From Rhizobium sp. 18065 (GTDB lineage Bacteria > Pseudomonadota > Alphaproteobacteria > Rhizobiales > Rhizobiaceae): a stretch of 64,000 bases of DNA. The notes beneath the pieces were generated by a model. The model was not told the origin of the DNA. It was given only the letters and a program-made list of their open reading frames with translations, and ran no database searches. The position numbers and the translations under genes are program-made. The stretch is from contig NZ_CACSJP010000006.1 of the NCBI RefSeq assembly GCF_902706095.1, forward strand, positions 62,001 to 126,000. The letters run 5' to 3'. Of this stretch, positions 38,941 through 46,886 are shown one piece after another (the stretch's first letter is position 1; every line of letters starts with the position of its first letter).

Positions 38941-39455
38941 TTTAATTTGCTAGTTGCCTTTGCGGCGTCAGCGGTCCCTCCGCTGGCGCCGCATGTCGTT
39001 CAAGCACGGTCCCGCATCTCGATGTACCGGCGTGTATTTTTTGCCCTCGGCAAAAAATAAATTTCTGCATCAAAATAGAACATCGCCTCACCACTTCTAT
39101 CAGATCGCCCTCAAGGCACCGATGTCACCACGGATGCGCCGACGGCAGATGTCCGACGCGGCGGCAGCGCGGTGTGATCATCTCGGAAACACCGTCAACG
39201 CACGGCATATTAAATCCCATATTTTCAACAACTTGCAGAGATTTCATCGCGAATGAAACGCATGCGGAATCCAAATTTGGCTCAAATTTGATTGGAATTT
39301 TATTCTTATTTTCTTCAAAAAATACTCAAACAATAATTAAATACATCTAAATATAAAATCGTCTTATCATCAACTTTACCTCGATTTGTACTTCGGATTT
39401 TCGCGAGAGATCAAAAACTCGATGTCATGTTGGCTCCATCACGGGGAGACAACCA
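38941..39455. other. AT-rich intergenic region before the transglutaminase-like gene
   Basis: The 515-bp stretch holds no convincing gene. After the PilZ gene there is a 13-bp stem hairpin (38962-38992, GCGGCGTCAGCGG with one wobble) without a T-run. An 11-bp perfect inverted repeat follows (39035-39059). Two copies of CAAATTTG (39272-39279, 39283-39290) are spaced 11 bp apart. The stretch from about 39250 is markedly AT-rich and ends with the promoter side of the next gene. Confidence 0.6.
38962..38992. terminator. Hairpin after the PilZ gene
   Basis: A 13-bp stem with a 5-nt loop (one G-T wobble) begins 22 bp after the PilZ stop. No T-tract follows, so factor-independent termination is only a possibility. 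Confidence 0.4.
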
Positions 39456-40067
39456 ATGACAACAAAGATAAATCTGGGTATTGGACTTCTGACCGCCGCA
39501 ATCGTCGGCTGCCTGGCAATGCCGGCTGCGGCCACATCTGCGAACATGCGCGTCATCGGCAAGGCCAATCCGCCGATCGGCCACTACGAATTCTGCAAGA
39601 CCTATAGCGGCGAATGTTCGAAAACCGGAAGCGACACTGGCCCACTAGGCCTGACCGAGCCGCTGTGGAAAGAGATCCTCGAGATCAACTACACCGTCAA
39701 CAGCCAGATCACGCCACTGACCGATATGGAGATCTATGGCGTAGAAGAACGCTGGGCCTATCCGCGCACCGTCGGCGACTGCGAGGACTACGCGCTTTTG
39801 AAGCGCAAGATGCTGATCGACAAGGGCGTGGATCCATCCAACCTGCTGATCACCGTCGTCCTCCAACCGAATGGTGAAGGCCACGCCGTGCTGACGATCA
39901 GAACCGATCATGGCGACTTCGTACTGGACAACATGCGCAACAAGGTGCTGCTCTGGTCCGACACCGAATATACCTATCTGAAGCGCCAGTCGTCTGAAGA
40001 TCCCGCGCGTTGGGTCAAGCTTCAGGATGGACGCGCGAGCGTTGTCGGCAGCGTCTCGTCCAACTAG
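39456..40067 (+). CDS. Bacterial transglutaminase-like cysteine peptidase
   Basis: This 203-residue exported protein belongs to the BTLCP (PF06035-type) family, to which the Pseudomonas periplasmic protease LapG belongs. It has a signal-type N-terminus (GIGLLTAAIVGCLAMPAAA), the catalytic Cys in TVGDCEDYALLK, the His in GEGHAVLTI, and the Asp in FVLDNM. Such enzymes release adhesins or process surface proteins under c-di-GMP control; the adjacent PilZ gene is suggestive but not proof. A strong terminator follows. Confidence 0.9.
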   Translation: MTTKINLGIGLLTAAIVGCLAMPAAATSANMRVIGKANPPIGHYEFCKTYSGECSKTGSDTGPLGLTEPLWKEILEINYTVNSQITPLTDMEIYGVEERWAYPRTVGDCEDYALLKRKMLIDKGVDPSNLLITVVLQPNGEGHAVLTIRTDHGDFVLDNMRNKVLLWSDTEYTYLKRQSSEDPARWVKLQDGRASVVGSVSSN

Positions 40068-40144
40068 CGCGCACCTGCCAGCAACTCGTTTTACAATCTG
40101 GCCCGGTCTGTCCCCCGCATACCCGTCCCCCGACCGGAGCCACT

Positions 40145-40184
40145 GAGCCGGTCCCGTCCAACCGGGACCGGCTCTCCTTTTGTC
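40145..40184 (+). terminator. Rho-independent terminator of the transglutaminase-like gene
   Basis: A perfect 12-bp stem (GAGCCGGTCCCG/CGGGACCGGCTC) with a 6-nt loop is followed by a T-rich run, 77 bp beyond the stop codon. Confidence 0.85.
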
Positions 40185-40304
40185 ACGCCGCCACCAATGA
40201 TCATTTACGCAAGATTAACCATAATCGCCGAACGTCTGGCCTTCATGATATGGAATCGGCGCTCGCACATCTTGTTGCCGTCCGCCATACAGGCGAGGTC
40301 AGGC

Positions 40305-41096
40305 ATGCAGAGCGAAACAGCCGAAACCGATCCTCACGATCACGCGCCGTTGATCTCGACACGGTTCCTGGTCGTCGCAACTTGTCTGGTGTTTTTTCTT
40401 GCCATCGCATCGGTCGCCATCAGCTATGCAGGGCGAATCTATGGCGAGCAGCTCTCCCTCGCCGGCCATAGCGGAAGCCGCGAGATCCTGACCATCACGA
40501 TTGGTCGCGACCAGCTTAGTCTTCCCACGAATACGATCCGGTTCGAACAGCAGCGCGTCAGCGGCCCTGCCGAACAGATCGACCTCTACCTGCTCTGGCC
40601 GGAAATGACGGGCTACGACAAAGGCCTGCGCCGGCGGTTCGACGATCTTGCCCAGGAAAAATCCCTGATTTTCCTTCAGATTTCCCAAAGCACCATGTCT
40701 CGCGATATGTCGGGACGGGTCGGCGCAATTTACGCACACCTTCTCGAATCCCGATCGGAACCCGGGCCTGCCGGTCTCACTCTGAAGCGCTTTGAGCGGG
40801 GCGCGGGATACGACGGCGAGGCATTGCTCACCGCCAGCCGGGTCGGAGATGACGACTACGCGGTTCGCTGCCTTTTGCCGGCAAAGGCTTCACAAGCTAC
40901 CGACGGCGACTGCCAGCGGGACATCCATGTCGGCGACGACCTGACCGTCATGTACAGGTTCTCAAGCCGCAGACTCGGCGACTGGGCGAAAATCGATCAA
41001 GCCGTTCGCAGCTATGTCGGCACGCGCGCAACGCCGGCACCCAGCGACAGCTCGCATAAAATGCGCCCGATCACGTCAACTAAAAGTTCATCATAA
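40305..41096 (+). CDS. Membrane-anchored protein of unknown function
   Basis: I do not recognise a family. The ATG at 40305 has GAGG six bases upstream, giving 263 residues; open frame continues upstream to 40197 but without a site. One N-terminal transmembrane helix (STRFLVVATCLVFFLAIASV) anchors a periplasmic domain with a mixed alpha/beta pattern (TITIGRDQLSLP, EQIDLYLLWPEM, SLIFLQISQSTMSRDM). No enzyme motif is visible. A CtrA-like half-site TTAACCAT lies at 40215-40222. It precedes a carboxypeptidase gene on the same strand, with 46 bp between them. Confidence 0.75.
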   Translation: MQSETAETDPHDHAPLISTRFLVVATCLVFFLAIASVAISYAGRIYGEQLSLAGHSGSREILTITIGRDQLSLPTNTIRFEQQRVSGPAEQIDLYLLWPEMTGYDKGLRRRFDDLAQEKSLIFLQISQSTMSRDMSGRVGAIYAHLLESRSEPGPAGLTLKRFERGAGYDGEALLTASRVGDDDYAVRCLLPAKASQATDGDCQRDIHVGDDLTVMYRFSSRRLGDWAKIDQAVRSYVGTRATPAPSDSSHKMRPITSTKSSS

Positions 41097-41142
41097 ACCT
41101 CTTGGTAAGGCTAAGACCCTACCTTGTGCGGAAGTGGTCGCG

Positions 41143-42669
41143 ATGGGGGAGCGTCCGGTCCGCAATGGTCATAGCTTGAAGAGTCTCGTGGTGCATAAAT
41201 TATACGGAAACCTCTATTTCGCCTCTCGTATCCGCAGGCTGGCCGTTGCCACCCTGACGCTTGTGATGATGACGAGCTTCAGTGTCTCCGTCGCGCAAGC
41301 GGCGCCGAAATATGCGGGCGTGGTCATCGACGCCAAGACCGGCAAGGTGCTTTACAGCGAAGATGCCGACAGTCTCCGCTACCCTGCGTCATTGACCAAG
41401 ATGATGACCCTTTACATGGTCTTCGAGGCGCTTGAGGCCGGACGGATCTCGCTGGATACCAAAGTACCGGTATCCAAGCATGCTGCCGCAGAGCCTCCGT
41501 CAAAACTCGGTGTCGGTGCTGGTCGCAGCCTGACTGTAGAGCAGGCCATCCAAGCGCTGGTCACCCGGTCCGCGAATGACGTCGCGACCGCTCTTGGCGA
41601 ATTTCTCGGTGGCTCGGAACAGCGTTTCGGCCAGATGATGACGGCCAAGGCGCGCAACCTCGGCATGACCAAGACGACCTATCGCAATGCCCATGGCTTG
41701 CCGAACACGGCCCAGATGACGACCGCTCGCGATCAGGCGCGCCTCGGCATCGCCCTTCGCCAACACTTTCCGCAGTATTACGGATACTTTTCAACCCGCA
41801 GCTTCAAGTTCGGCAAGCAGGTGATCGGCAACCACAACCGTCTTCTCGGCAATGTGCGCGGCGTCGATGGCATCAAGACCGGTTACACACGCGCCGCCGG
41901 CTTCAATCTGGCAACGTCTGCCGAAGCTGATGGACGCTCGATCGTCGCAGTCGTCCTTGGCGGCAAGTCCGGCGGCAGCCGGGACACCACGATGCGCAAG
42001 CTCGTCGCCGCCTATCTGCCGAAAGCCTCAGGATCTCGCAGCGGCAGCAATTTGATTGCCGAAACCAATACGTCTGTTGCCCCGGGCATGGCGGCGACAG
42101 CGTCGCTCGCAACATCGGCCCCGAGCCTGCCGTCCACCGGTCCGATGCCGGAAACCCGGTATGAAACAGCACCCGAGACCGCATTTGCGGCACCTCAGCT
42201 CGGAAACGCTGCCAGTGCGGCCTTGGCCAAAGCAACGACAACACAGACGAATTCACAGGCTGAATCATCTGCAGCAGCCATTCCTGTGCCGCAGCCGGCT
42301 CCGGCCTATATGCCCGACAGCGGTGCGTCGATCGCGCCGGTGGCGCCGACACAATCCGTTGCCGAGTCTGCAGCAACGCCGCAGGGCATCGACACGACAA
42401 CCACTGCCTCCACCGCGCCGTCTGCCGGCTGGGTCGTCCAGATCGGCACCTCACCGGACAAGGACATGGCAATGACCCTTCTGCGCAATGCGCAGGAAAA
42501 AGGCGGAAAGGTATTGCGTTCCGCCACCCCCTTTACGGTCGCCTATGATGCGGGTTCGCAGCAGCTCTACCGGGCACGGTTCGGCGGCTTCGACGACCAG
42601 AAAACAGCGGTCAACGCATGCAAGGCTTTGAAGAAAAAGGGGATCGGATGCTGGGCCGCTGCCCAGTAA
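41143..42669 (+). CDS. D-alanyl-D-alanine carboxypeptidase with C-terminal SPOR domain
   Basis: This periplasmic low-molecular-mass penicillin-binding protein trims peptidoglycan stem peptides. Motifs are Ser83-x-x-Lys86 (SLTK), Ser143-x-Asn145 (SAND) and Lys245-Thr-Gly247 (KTGYT). A Ser/Ala/Pro/Thr-rich linker (about 280-430) leads to a C-terminal SPOR domain (GWVVQIGTSPDKDMAMT onward), which binds denuded septal glycan and would target it to the division site. The signal sequence (about 30-55) is unusually deep; a later GTG start is possible. It belongs to the family with DacA/DacF; the exact name is not certain. Confidence 0.92.
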   Translation: MGERPVRNGHSLKSLVVHKLYGNLYFASRIRRLAVATLTLVMMTSFSVSVAQAAPKYAGVVIDAKTGKVLYSEDADSLRYPASLTKMMTLYMVFEALEAGRISLDTKVPVSKHAAAEPPSKLGVGAGRSLTVEQAIQALVTRSANDVATALGEFLGGSEQRFGQMMTAKARNLGMTKTTYRNAHGLPNTAQMTTARDQARLGIALRQHFPQYYGYFSTRSFKFGKQVIGNHNRLLGNVRGVDGIKTGYTRAAGFNLATSAEADGRSIVAVVLGGKSGGSRDTTMRKLVAAYLPKASGSRSGSNLIAETNTSVAPGMAATASLATSAPSLPSTGPMPETRYETAPETAFAAPQLGNAASAALAKATTTQTNSQAESSAAAIPVPQPAPAYMPDSGASIAPVAPTQSVAESAATPQGIDTTTTASTAPSAGWVVQIGTSPDKDMAMTLLRNAQEKGGKVLRSATPFTVAYDAGSQQLYRARFGGFDDQKTAVNACKALKKKGIGCWAAAQ

Positions 42670-42718
42670 ACGATCCTGCCGGTAACCCTCGATTTGTATT
42701 GCGTACGAGGTAGTCAAT

Positions 42719-42991
42719 ATGGCGTTGAACGAGACCCACTTCGGTCGCACGAGCGACCAGGATAACCACGGTGACCTGGCTGCGAGCCACGGGCTTCATC
42801 CGCTGCATCAGGCGGCCTTTGGCCTTGCCGAGCTTGGATTGAAGCCGAAGCGCTCGAAGACCAAGGATCTGATCGGATTGTTGTTGTGTCATGGCGCGCG
42901 TGCATGGCGCTATTCCCAGCCGGAGGCGAAGATCCATTTGCATGTGTCATCGCAAAGCGGACGGTTTCCGATTATTCTGCGCCTGCGCTAA
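42719..42991 (+). CDS. Possible small protein (low confidence)
   Basis: The 90-codon frame starts with ATG eight bases after a clean GAGG (42707-42710) and ends at TAA. The translation has no recognised motif, and the opposite strand is also open here (42611-42943). Codon use is mildly GC-rich at third positions. The surrounding 340-bp region (42670-43009) shows no other convincing feature, so this is listed only because of the ribosome-binding site. Confidence 0.3.
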   Translation: MALNETHFGRTSDQDNHGDLAASHGLHPLHQAAFGLAELGLKPKRSKTKDLIGLLLCHGARAWRYSQPEAKIHLHVSSQSGRFPIILRLR

Positions 42992-43009
42992 TTAGCGAAA
43001 GGCCTAATC

Positions 43010-43540
43010 ATGCCCGTCTATGCTCTCGGGGACCGCACCCCTCGCCTGCCCGCACAGGGCCGATTCTGGATCGCGCCGGATGCCCATGTCATCGGCGACG
43101 TGACCTTGGGCGATGATGTCGGGATCTGGTTCGGGGTGGTGCTGCGCGGCGACAATGATCCGATCGTGATCGGCGCCGGCAGCAATATCCAGGAAGGCAC
43201 GATGGTGCACACGGATATCGGCTTTCCCGCCACCATCGGTGAAGGCTGTACCATCGGCCACCACGCCATCATCCATGGCTGCTCGATCGGCAACAACTCC
43301 CTGATCGGCATGGGCGCAACGGTGCTGAACGGTGCCCGTATCGGCGACAATTGCCTGGTTGGTGCCAATGCGCTGGTCACCGAAGGCAAGCATTTTCCGG
43401 ACAATTCCCTGATCGTCGGATCGCCGGCACGGGTCATCCGGACACTGGACGACACCGCCATTGCCGGGCTCAGGCGCTCGGCGGAAAACTATGTGTGCAA
43501 CTGGCAGCGCTTCGCGCGTGACCTGCGACTACTCCCCTGA
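43010..43540 (+). CDS. Gamma-class carbonic anhydrase-like protein
   Basis: The 176-residue left-handed beta-helix protein repeats hexapeptide units (for example IGDVTLGDDVGIWFGV). Metal-ligand His are H67 (MVHTD), H84/H85 and H89 (TIGHHAIIHGC). It matches the gamma-carbonic anhydrase/acetyltransferase family (YrdA/CaiE/PaaY type), in which catalytic activity is variable. It is convergent with zur with no gap (43540/43541). No Zur-like palindrome precedes it. Confidence 0.9.
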   Translation: MPVYALGDRTPRLPAQGRFWIAPDAHVIGDVTLGDDVGIWFGVVLRGDNDPIVIGAGSNIQEGTMVHTDIGFPATIGEGCTIGHHAIIHGCSIGNNSLIGMGATVLNGARIGDNCLVGANALVTEGKHFPDNSLIVGSPARVIRTLDDTAIAGLRRSAENYVCNWQRFARDLRLLP

Positions 43541-43936
43541 TCAGGCGCATTCGGCGCACAGTCCGCGAATTTCGATCGTTGTCTTCTCTGCCTTGAACTT
43601 CATGTCCCTGGTAATATCATCGAGACGGTGATCGATGGCGTGATCGTGGAACTCGGTGACACGGGTGCATTTGTGGCAGATCACGAAGGCAACCGTGCCG
43701 TGGCCGGAGCAGCCGTCATGCGGATGGGCGCAGGCGACGAAGGCATTGATGCTTTCCAGCCGGTGCACCATGCCGAATTCAACCAGTTTTTCGAGAGCCC
43801 GGTAGACCTGCAGGGGCGCCCGGAAACCATGATCGCGCAAACGGTCGAGCAGCGTATAGGCTGACAAAGGACCATCGGATGCCGACAGAGCGTCAAACAC
43901 CAGAGACTGGTTCTTGGTGAGATCGGTCTTGGCCAT
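43541..43936 (-). CDS. zur: Zur, zinc-responsive Fur-family repressor
   Basis: The 131-residue Fur-family regulator has a winged-helix domain (about 1-80, FRAPLQVYRALEKL) and a metal-binding C-terminal domain with the structural zinc pairs Cys87-x2-Cys90 (ICHKC) and Cys127-x2-Cys130 (CAEC), plus several His (HPHDG, HDHAIDH). Position at the end of the znuCB operon (2-bp gap from znuB) makes Zur rather than Fur or Mur the likely identity. The operator sites are proposed at 45712-45728 and 46857-46871. Confidence 0.93.
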   Translation of the reverse strand: MAKTDLTKNQSLVFDALSASDGPLSAYTLLDRLRDHGFRAPLQVYRALEKLVEFGMVHRLESINAFVACAHPHDGCSGHGTVAFVICHKCTRVTEFHDHAIDHRLDDITRDMKFKAEKTTIEIRGLCAECA

Positions 43937-43938
43937 GG

Positions 43939-44754
43939 TTATCCTCGTGAATTGGTATCAACAGCTTTCGACCCCGGACGGGGTAGAAGGCTGATCAGGA
44001 ACAGCAGCAAAGCCGCGACGACGATCGACGGGCCGGATGGTGTGTCATAGGTCAGCGAACCGAACAGGCCGATGATCACGGCAAAGGCACCGATCACCGA
44101 GGCCATCACGGCCATCCATTCGGGCGTGGCGGCAAAACGTCGGGCCGCCGCCGCCGGTATGATCAGCAAAGATGTGATCAGCATGATGCCGACAATCTTC
44201 ATGGCAATCGCGATCACCAGCGCCATCAGCAGCATGAAGATGACACGCGCTCGCTCGGGCTGCAGCCCCTCAGCCTCGGCAAGCTCGGCATTTACTGTGG
44301 CGGCAAGCAGCGGACGCCAGAGATAGGCAATGACAGCGACCACAATCACGCCGCCGATCCAGACAAAGGCAACATCCGCCGGCGTCACGGCCAATATGTC
44401 GCCGAACAGGAAGGCGATGAGATCGAAGCGAACCCAGGTCATAAAGGCGACCATGACCAGGCCGATCGCCAGCGTTGCATGGCTGAGAATGCCGAGCAGC
44501 GCGTCGGCGGAAAGCCCCTGTCGCTTCTGCAGCACGATCAGGATCAGCGACACGAGAGCCGCAACGACGAAGACGCTGACCATCAGGTTGAGCGAGAAGA
44601 AAAGCGACAGCGCCACGCCAAGCAAGGCGGAATGCGCCATGGTATCGCCGAAATAGGCCATGCGGCGCCAGATGACAAAACAGCCGAGCGGACCGGTGGT
44701 GAGTGCCAGACCAATGCCGGCCAGCATGGCGCGGATGAAGAAATCATCGAACAT
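43939..44754 (-). CDS. znuB: ZnuB, membrane subunit of zinc ABC importer
   Basis: ZnuB is the integral membrane permease of the high-affinity zinc importer. The 271-residue product has eight or so hydrophobic helices and family segments such as RRMAYFGDTMAHSALLGVAL and IVGIMLITSLLIIPAAAARRFA. The start at 44754 (MFDDFFIRAML) is chosen; the upstream open frame overlaps znuC in a His/Asp-rich repeat. It overlaps the znuC end by 11 bp and precedes zur. Confidence 0.95.
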   Translation of the reverse strand: MFDDFFIRAMLAGIGLALTTGPLGCFVIWRRMAYFGDTMAHSALLGVALSLFFSLNLMVSVFVVAALVSLILIVLQKRQGLSADALLGILSHATLAIGLVMVAFMTWVRFDLIAFLFGDILAVTPADVAFVWIGGVIVVAVIAYLWRPLLAATVNAELAEAEGLQPERARVIFMLLMALVIAIAMKIVGIMLITSLLIIPAAAARRFAATPEWMAVMASVIGAFAVIIGLFGSLTYDTPSGPSIVVAALLLFLISLLPRPGSKAVDTNSRG

Positions 44755-45649
44755 GGACGTGCTCCTCATGTCCGGAATTCTGATCCTGAGACTCCGACTG
44801 GTGATGATCATGATGCCCGTGATCATGGTCATGGTCATGGTCATGATGGTGACCGTCGTCCGGATGGCAATGATCCGTCACGGAACCGTCACCATGCAGG
44901 ACACGACCATCGGGCAGATGGGTGTGGTCGTGATCATGGCTGTAGACCGCAAGCGTGCTGCCGGCCTTGGCACCGAAGAGCCGCATATATTCCGGGCTGC
45001 TGCTGACGGCGGCCGGGGTACCGCGGCAGCAGACATGGCCATTCAGGCAGATCACTGTATCGGTCTCGGCCATCACCACATGCAGGTCATGGGAGATCAG
45101 CAGGATGCCGCAACCTGTCGAATTGCGGATCGAGGTGATCAGATCATAAAGCGCGATCTCTCCGGAAAAATCGACGCCCTGGACCGGCTCGTCGAGGACA
45201 AGGATATCGGGCTTGCGGGCGATCGCGCGGGCGAGCAGCGCGCGCTGGAATTCACCGCCGGACAGGTGCTGCACCTCGGCGCCGGCCAGATGGCCGATAC
45301 CCACGGCATTCAGTGAGGCGTCGATATCTGCCGGTGGCAAAGGCCCGGTGAGCGTCATCAGGCGGCGCACGGTCAGTGGCATGGTCCAGTCGACGGCCAG
45401 CTTCTGCGGCACATAGCCGACGCGCAGGCCGGGCTTGCGCTCCACCCTGCCCTCGTCGGCCCGCAATACACCGATGGCGAGCTTGGCACTGGTCGACTTG
45501 CCGGATCCGTTCGGGCCGATCAAGGTGACGATTTCACCCGGGCGGACGGAAAAATCCACGCCTCTGACCAGCCATCGGCCATTGCGATAGACCCCGGCAC
45601 CGTTGAGCGAAACAAGCGGTGCGGCCTGATTGTTTTTCAATGCGGACAT
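44744..45649 (-). CDS. znuC: ZnuC, ATPase of zinc ABC importer, with histidine-rich tail
   Basis: ZnuC drives zinc uptake through ZnuB. The 301-residue protein has Walker A GPNGSGKS (45-52), signature LSGGE (129-133), Walker B LVLDE (150-154), and a switch His in ISHDLH. After the usual end (about residue 237) there is a tail of about 64 residues with some 21 His, mostly His-Asp repeats, that could bind zinc. The ATG at 45649 is followed in the operon by znuB and zur. A Zur box lies about 65 bp upstream, shared with divergent znuA. Confidence 0.95.
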   Translation of the reverse strand: MSALKNNQAAPLVSLNGAGVYRNGRWLVRGVDFSVRPGEIVTLIGPNGSGKSTSAKLAIGVLRADEGRVERKPGLRVGYVPQKLAVDWTMPLTVRRLMTLTGPLPPADIDASLNAVGIGHLAGAEVQHLSGGEFQRALLARAIARKPDILVLDEPVQGVDFSGEIALYDLITSIRNSTGCGILLISHDLHVVMAETDTVICLNGHVCCRGTPAAVSSSPEYMRLFGAKAGSTLAVYSHDHDHTHLPDGRVLHGDGSVTDHCHPDDGHHHDHDHDHDHGHHDHHQSESQDQNSGHEEHVHVR

Positions 45650-45711
45650 CACATTCCCGGAAATTTGCTGTTGCGTGAAGCTATGCCACACGTTATAGCA
45701 TTACGCAATCA

Positions 45712-45728
45712 ATGTAATATTATTACAT
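45712..45728. promoter_or_regulatory. Zur box candidate between znuC and znuA
   Basis: ATGTAAT-ATT-ATTACAT is a perfect 7-bp-arm dyad in the divergent region, 26 bp before the znuA start and about 63 bp before the znuC start. A near-identical dyad precedes the COG0523 GTPase gene. Both match the general Zur/Fur-family palindrome style. Confidence 0.75.
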
Positions 45729-45753
45729 AACGACTTCAATCGGAGCATCCCGC

Positions 45754-46794
45754 ATGAAACGCACCCGCCTTGCCCTTGCTGCCACAACGGCAACTCTCCT
45801 GTTTTCGCCGGCGCTGGCCTTGGCCGCGCCACAGGTCGTGGTGTCGATCAAGCCGATCCATTCGCTCGTCGCCTCGATTATGAAAGGCGTCGGCGAGCCG
45901 GCCCTGATCGTCGAAGGGGCGGCCTCGCCGCATACCTACAGTCTCAAGCCATCCAACGCGCGTGCACTGGAGAATGCCGATGTGGTCTTCTGGGTCGGGC
46001 ACGGGCTTGAGGCATTTCTCGAAAAGCCGCTGGAGGCGCTTCCCGCAAAGGCCAAGATCGTCGAACTGGAAGATGCGCCGGGACTGGTGAAGCTGCCCTT
46101 CCGCGAGGGTGGCGCATTCGAGGCCCATGACCATGGCGAGCACGGATCCGTAGAGCATGCGCATTCAGAGGAAGGTCACGACCATGCCGAGGAAGGTCAT
46201 GACCACGCAGAGGAAGCCGGGCATACCGGGGAAGAACATGCCGGGGAAGAACGCGCGGCAGAAGAGCACGAGCATGGCGGGACCGACATGCATCTGTGGC
46301 TTGATCCGGCCAATGCCAAGGCAATGGCGGCGGAAATCGCCAGCACGCTGATTGAGGCCGATCCGAACAACAAGGCGATCTATGCAGCGAATGCCAAGGC
46401 GCTGGACAGCGAGATCGATGCGCTGGATGCAGAGATCGCCGCAACAATCGCACCGGTCGCGGACAAGCCTTTCGTGGTCTTCCACGATGCCTACCAGTAT
46501 TTCGAGAAGCGCTACAAGGTGCGGGTTGCCGGTTCTGTCACGGTCAGCCCGGAGACGATGCCGGGCGCCGAGCGTCTGTCGCAGATCCATGCAAAGATCG
46601 CTGAACTGAAGGCCGGTTGCGTGTTCGCCGAACCGCAGTTCGAATCCAAGCTGATCGCTGTTGTCACGGAAGGCACTGATGCCAAGAGCGGCACGCTGGA
46701 TCCGGAAGGCGGTGCACTCACCGAAGGGCCAGACCTCTATCCGCTACTGATGCGAAATCTTGCAACCTCAATGGCCGCGTGCCTGTCGAAATAA
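45754..46794 (+). CDS. znuA: ZnuA, periplasmic zinc-binding protein
   Basis: ZnuA binds periplasmic zinc and delivers it to ZnuBC. The 346-residue product has a signal peptide (LALAATTATLLFSPALALA), the cluster 9 fold with metal His60 (SPHTYSLKPS), an acidic, His-rich flexible loop (about residues 125-178) with repeated GHDHAEE, His180 (MHLWLDP), the FHDAYQYFE segment, and a C-terminal Asp in TEGPDLYP. It is divergent from znuC across a Zur box and followed by a terminator. Confidence 0.97.
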   Translation: MKRTRLALAATTATLLFSPALALAAPQVVVSIKPIHSLVASIMKGVGEPALIVEGAASPHTYSLKPSNARALENADVVFWVGHGLEAFLEKPLEALPAKAKIVELEDAPGLVKLPFREGGAFEAHDHGEHGSVEHAHSEEGHDHAEEGHDHAEEAGHTGEEHAGEERAAEEHEHGGTDMHLWLDPANAKAMAAEIASTLIEADPNNKAIYAANAKALDSEIDALDAEIAATIAPVADKPFVVFHDAYQYFEKRYKVRVAGSVTVSPETMPGAERLSQIHAKIAELKAGCVFAEPQFESKLIAVVTEGTDAKSGTLDPEGGALTEGPDLYPLLMRNLATSMAACLSK

Positions 46795-46812
46795 CACGAT
46801 CCTCCCAGGTCG

Positions 46813-46844
46813 GCGGAGGCGGGGCTGAGGTTCCGCCTTTTTTC
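46813..46844 (+). terminator. Rho-independent terminator of znuA
   Basis: A GGCGGA/TCCGCC-type stem (an alternative AGGCGG/CCGCCT pairing also exists) runs into six T residues, 18 bp after the znuA stop and before the Zur box of the next gene. Confidence 0.7.
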
Positions 46845-46856
46845 ACATCAGTATGT

Positions 46857-46871
46857 GTAATGTTATTACAT
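46857..46871. promoter_or_regulatory. Zur box candidate upstream of the COG0523 GTPase
   Basis: TGTAAT-GTT-ATTACA (perfect 6-bp arms) ends 15 bp before the GTPase ATG. It differs from the znuC/znuA box only in the 3-bp centre, supporting a common Zur operator. Confidence 0.75.
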
Positions 46872-46886
46872 TAATCGGAGCAAAAT

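Noticed and set aside
39035-39059. 11-bp perfect inverted repeat rich in A and T as a bidirectional terminator
   Set aside because: The T-run comes before the stem and the A-run after it on the plus strand, the reverse of a terminator.
42611-42943. Reverse-strand open frame after the carboxypeptidase
   Set aside because: It overlaps the 3' end of that gene and lacks a ribosome-binding site; the plus-strand frame is at least as good.
31246-43540. thrS, folE, hisI and a gamma-carbonic anhydrase all occur within 12 kb of zur, as Zur-controlled paralogs do in some bacteria
   Set aside because: None has a TGTAAT-NNN-ATTACA box upstream, and each looks like an ordinary housekeeping copy.
44803-44860. 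Short tandem repeats looking like a repeat array
   Set aside because: Period 6 with no spacers and inside znuC codons for His-Asp; it is a coding microsatellite, not a CRISPR.
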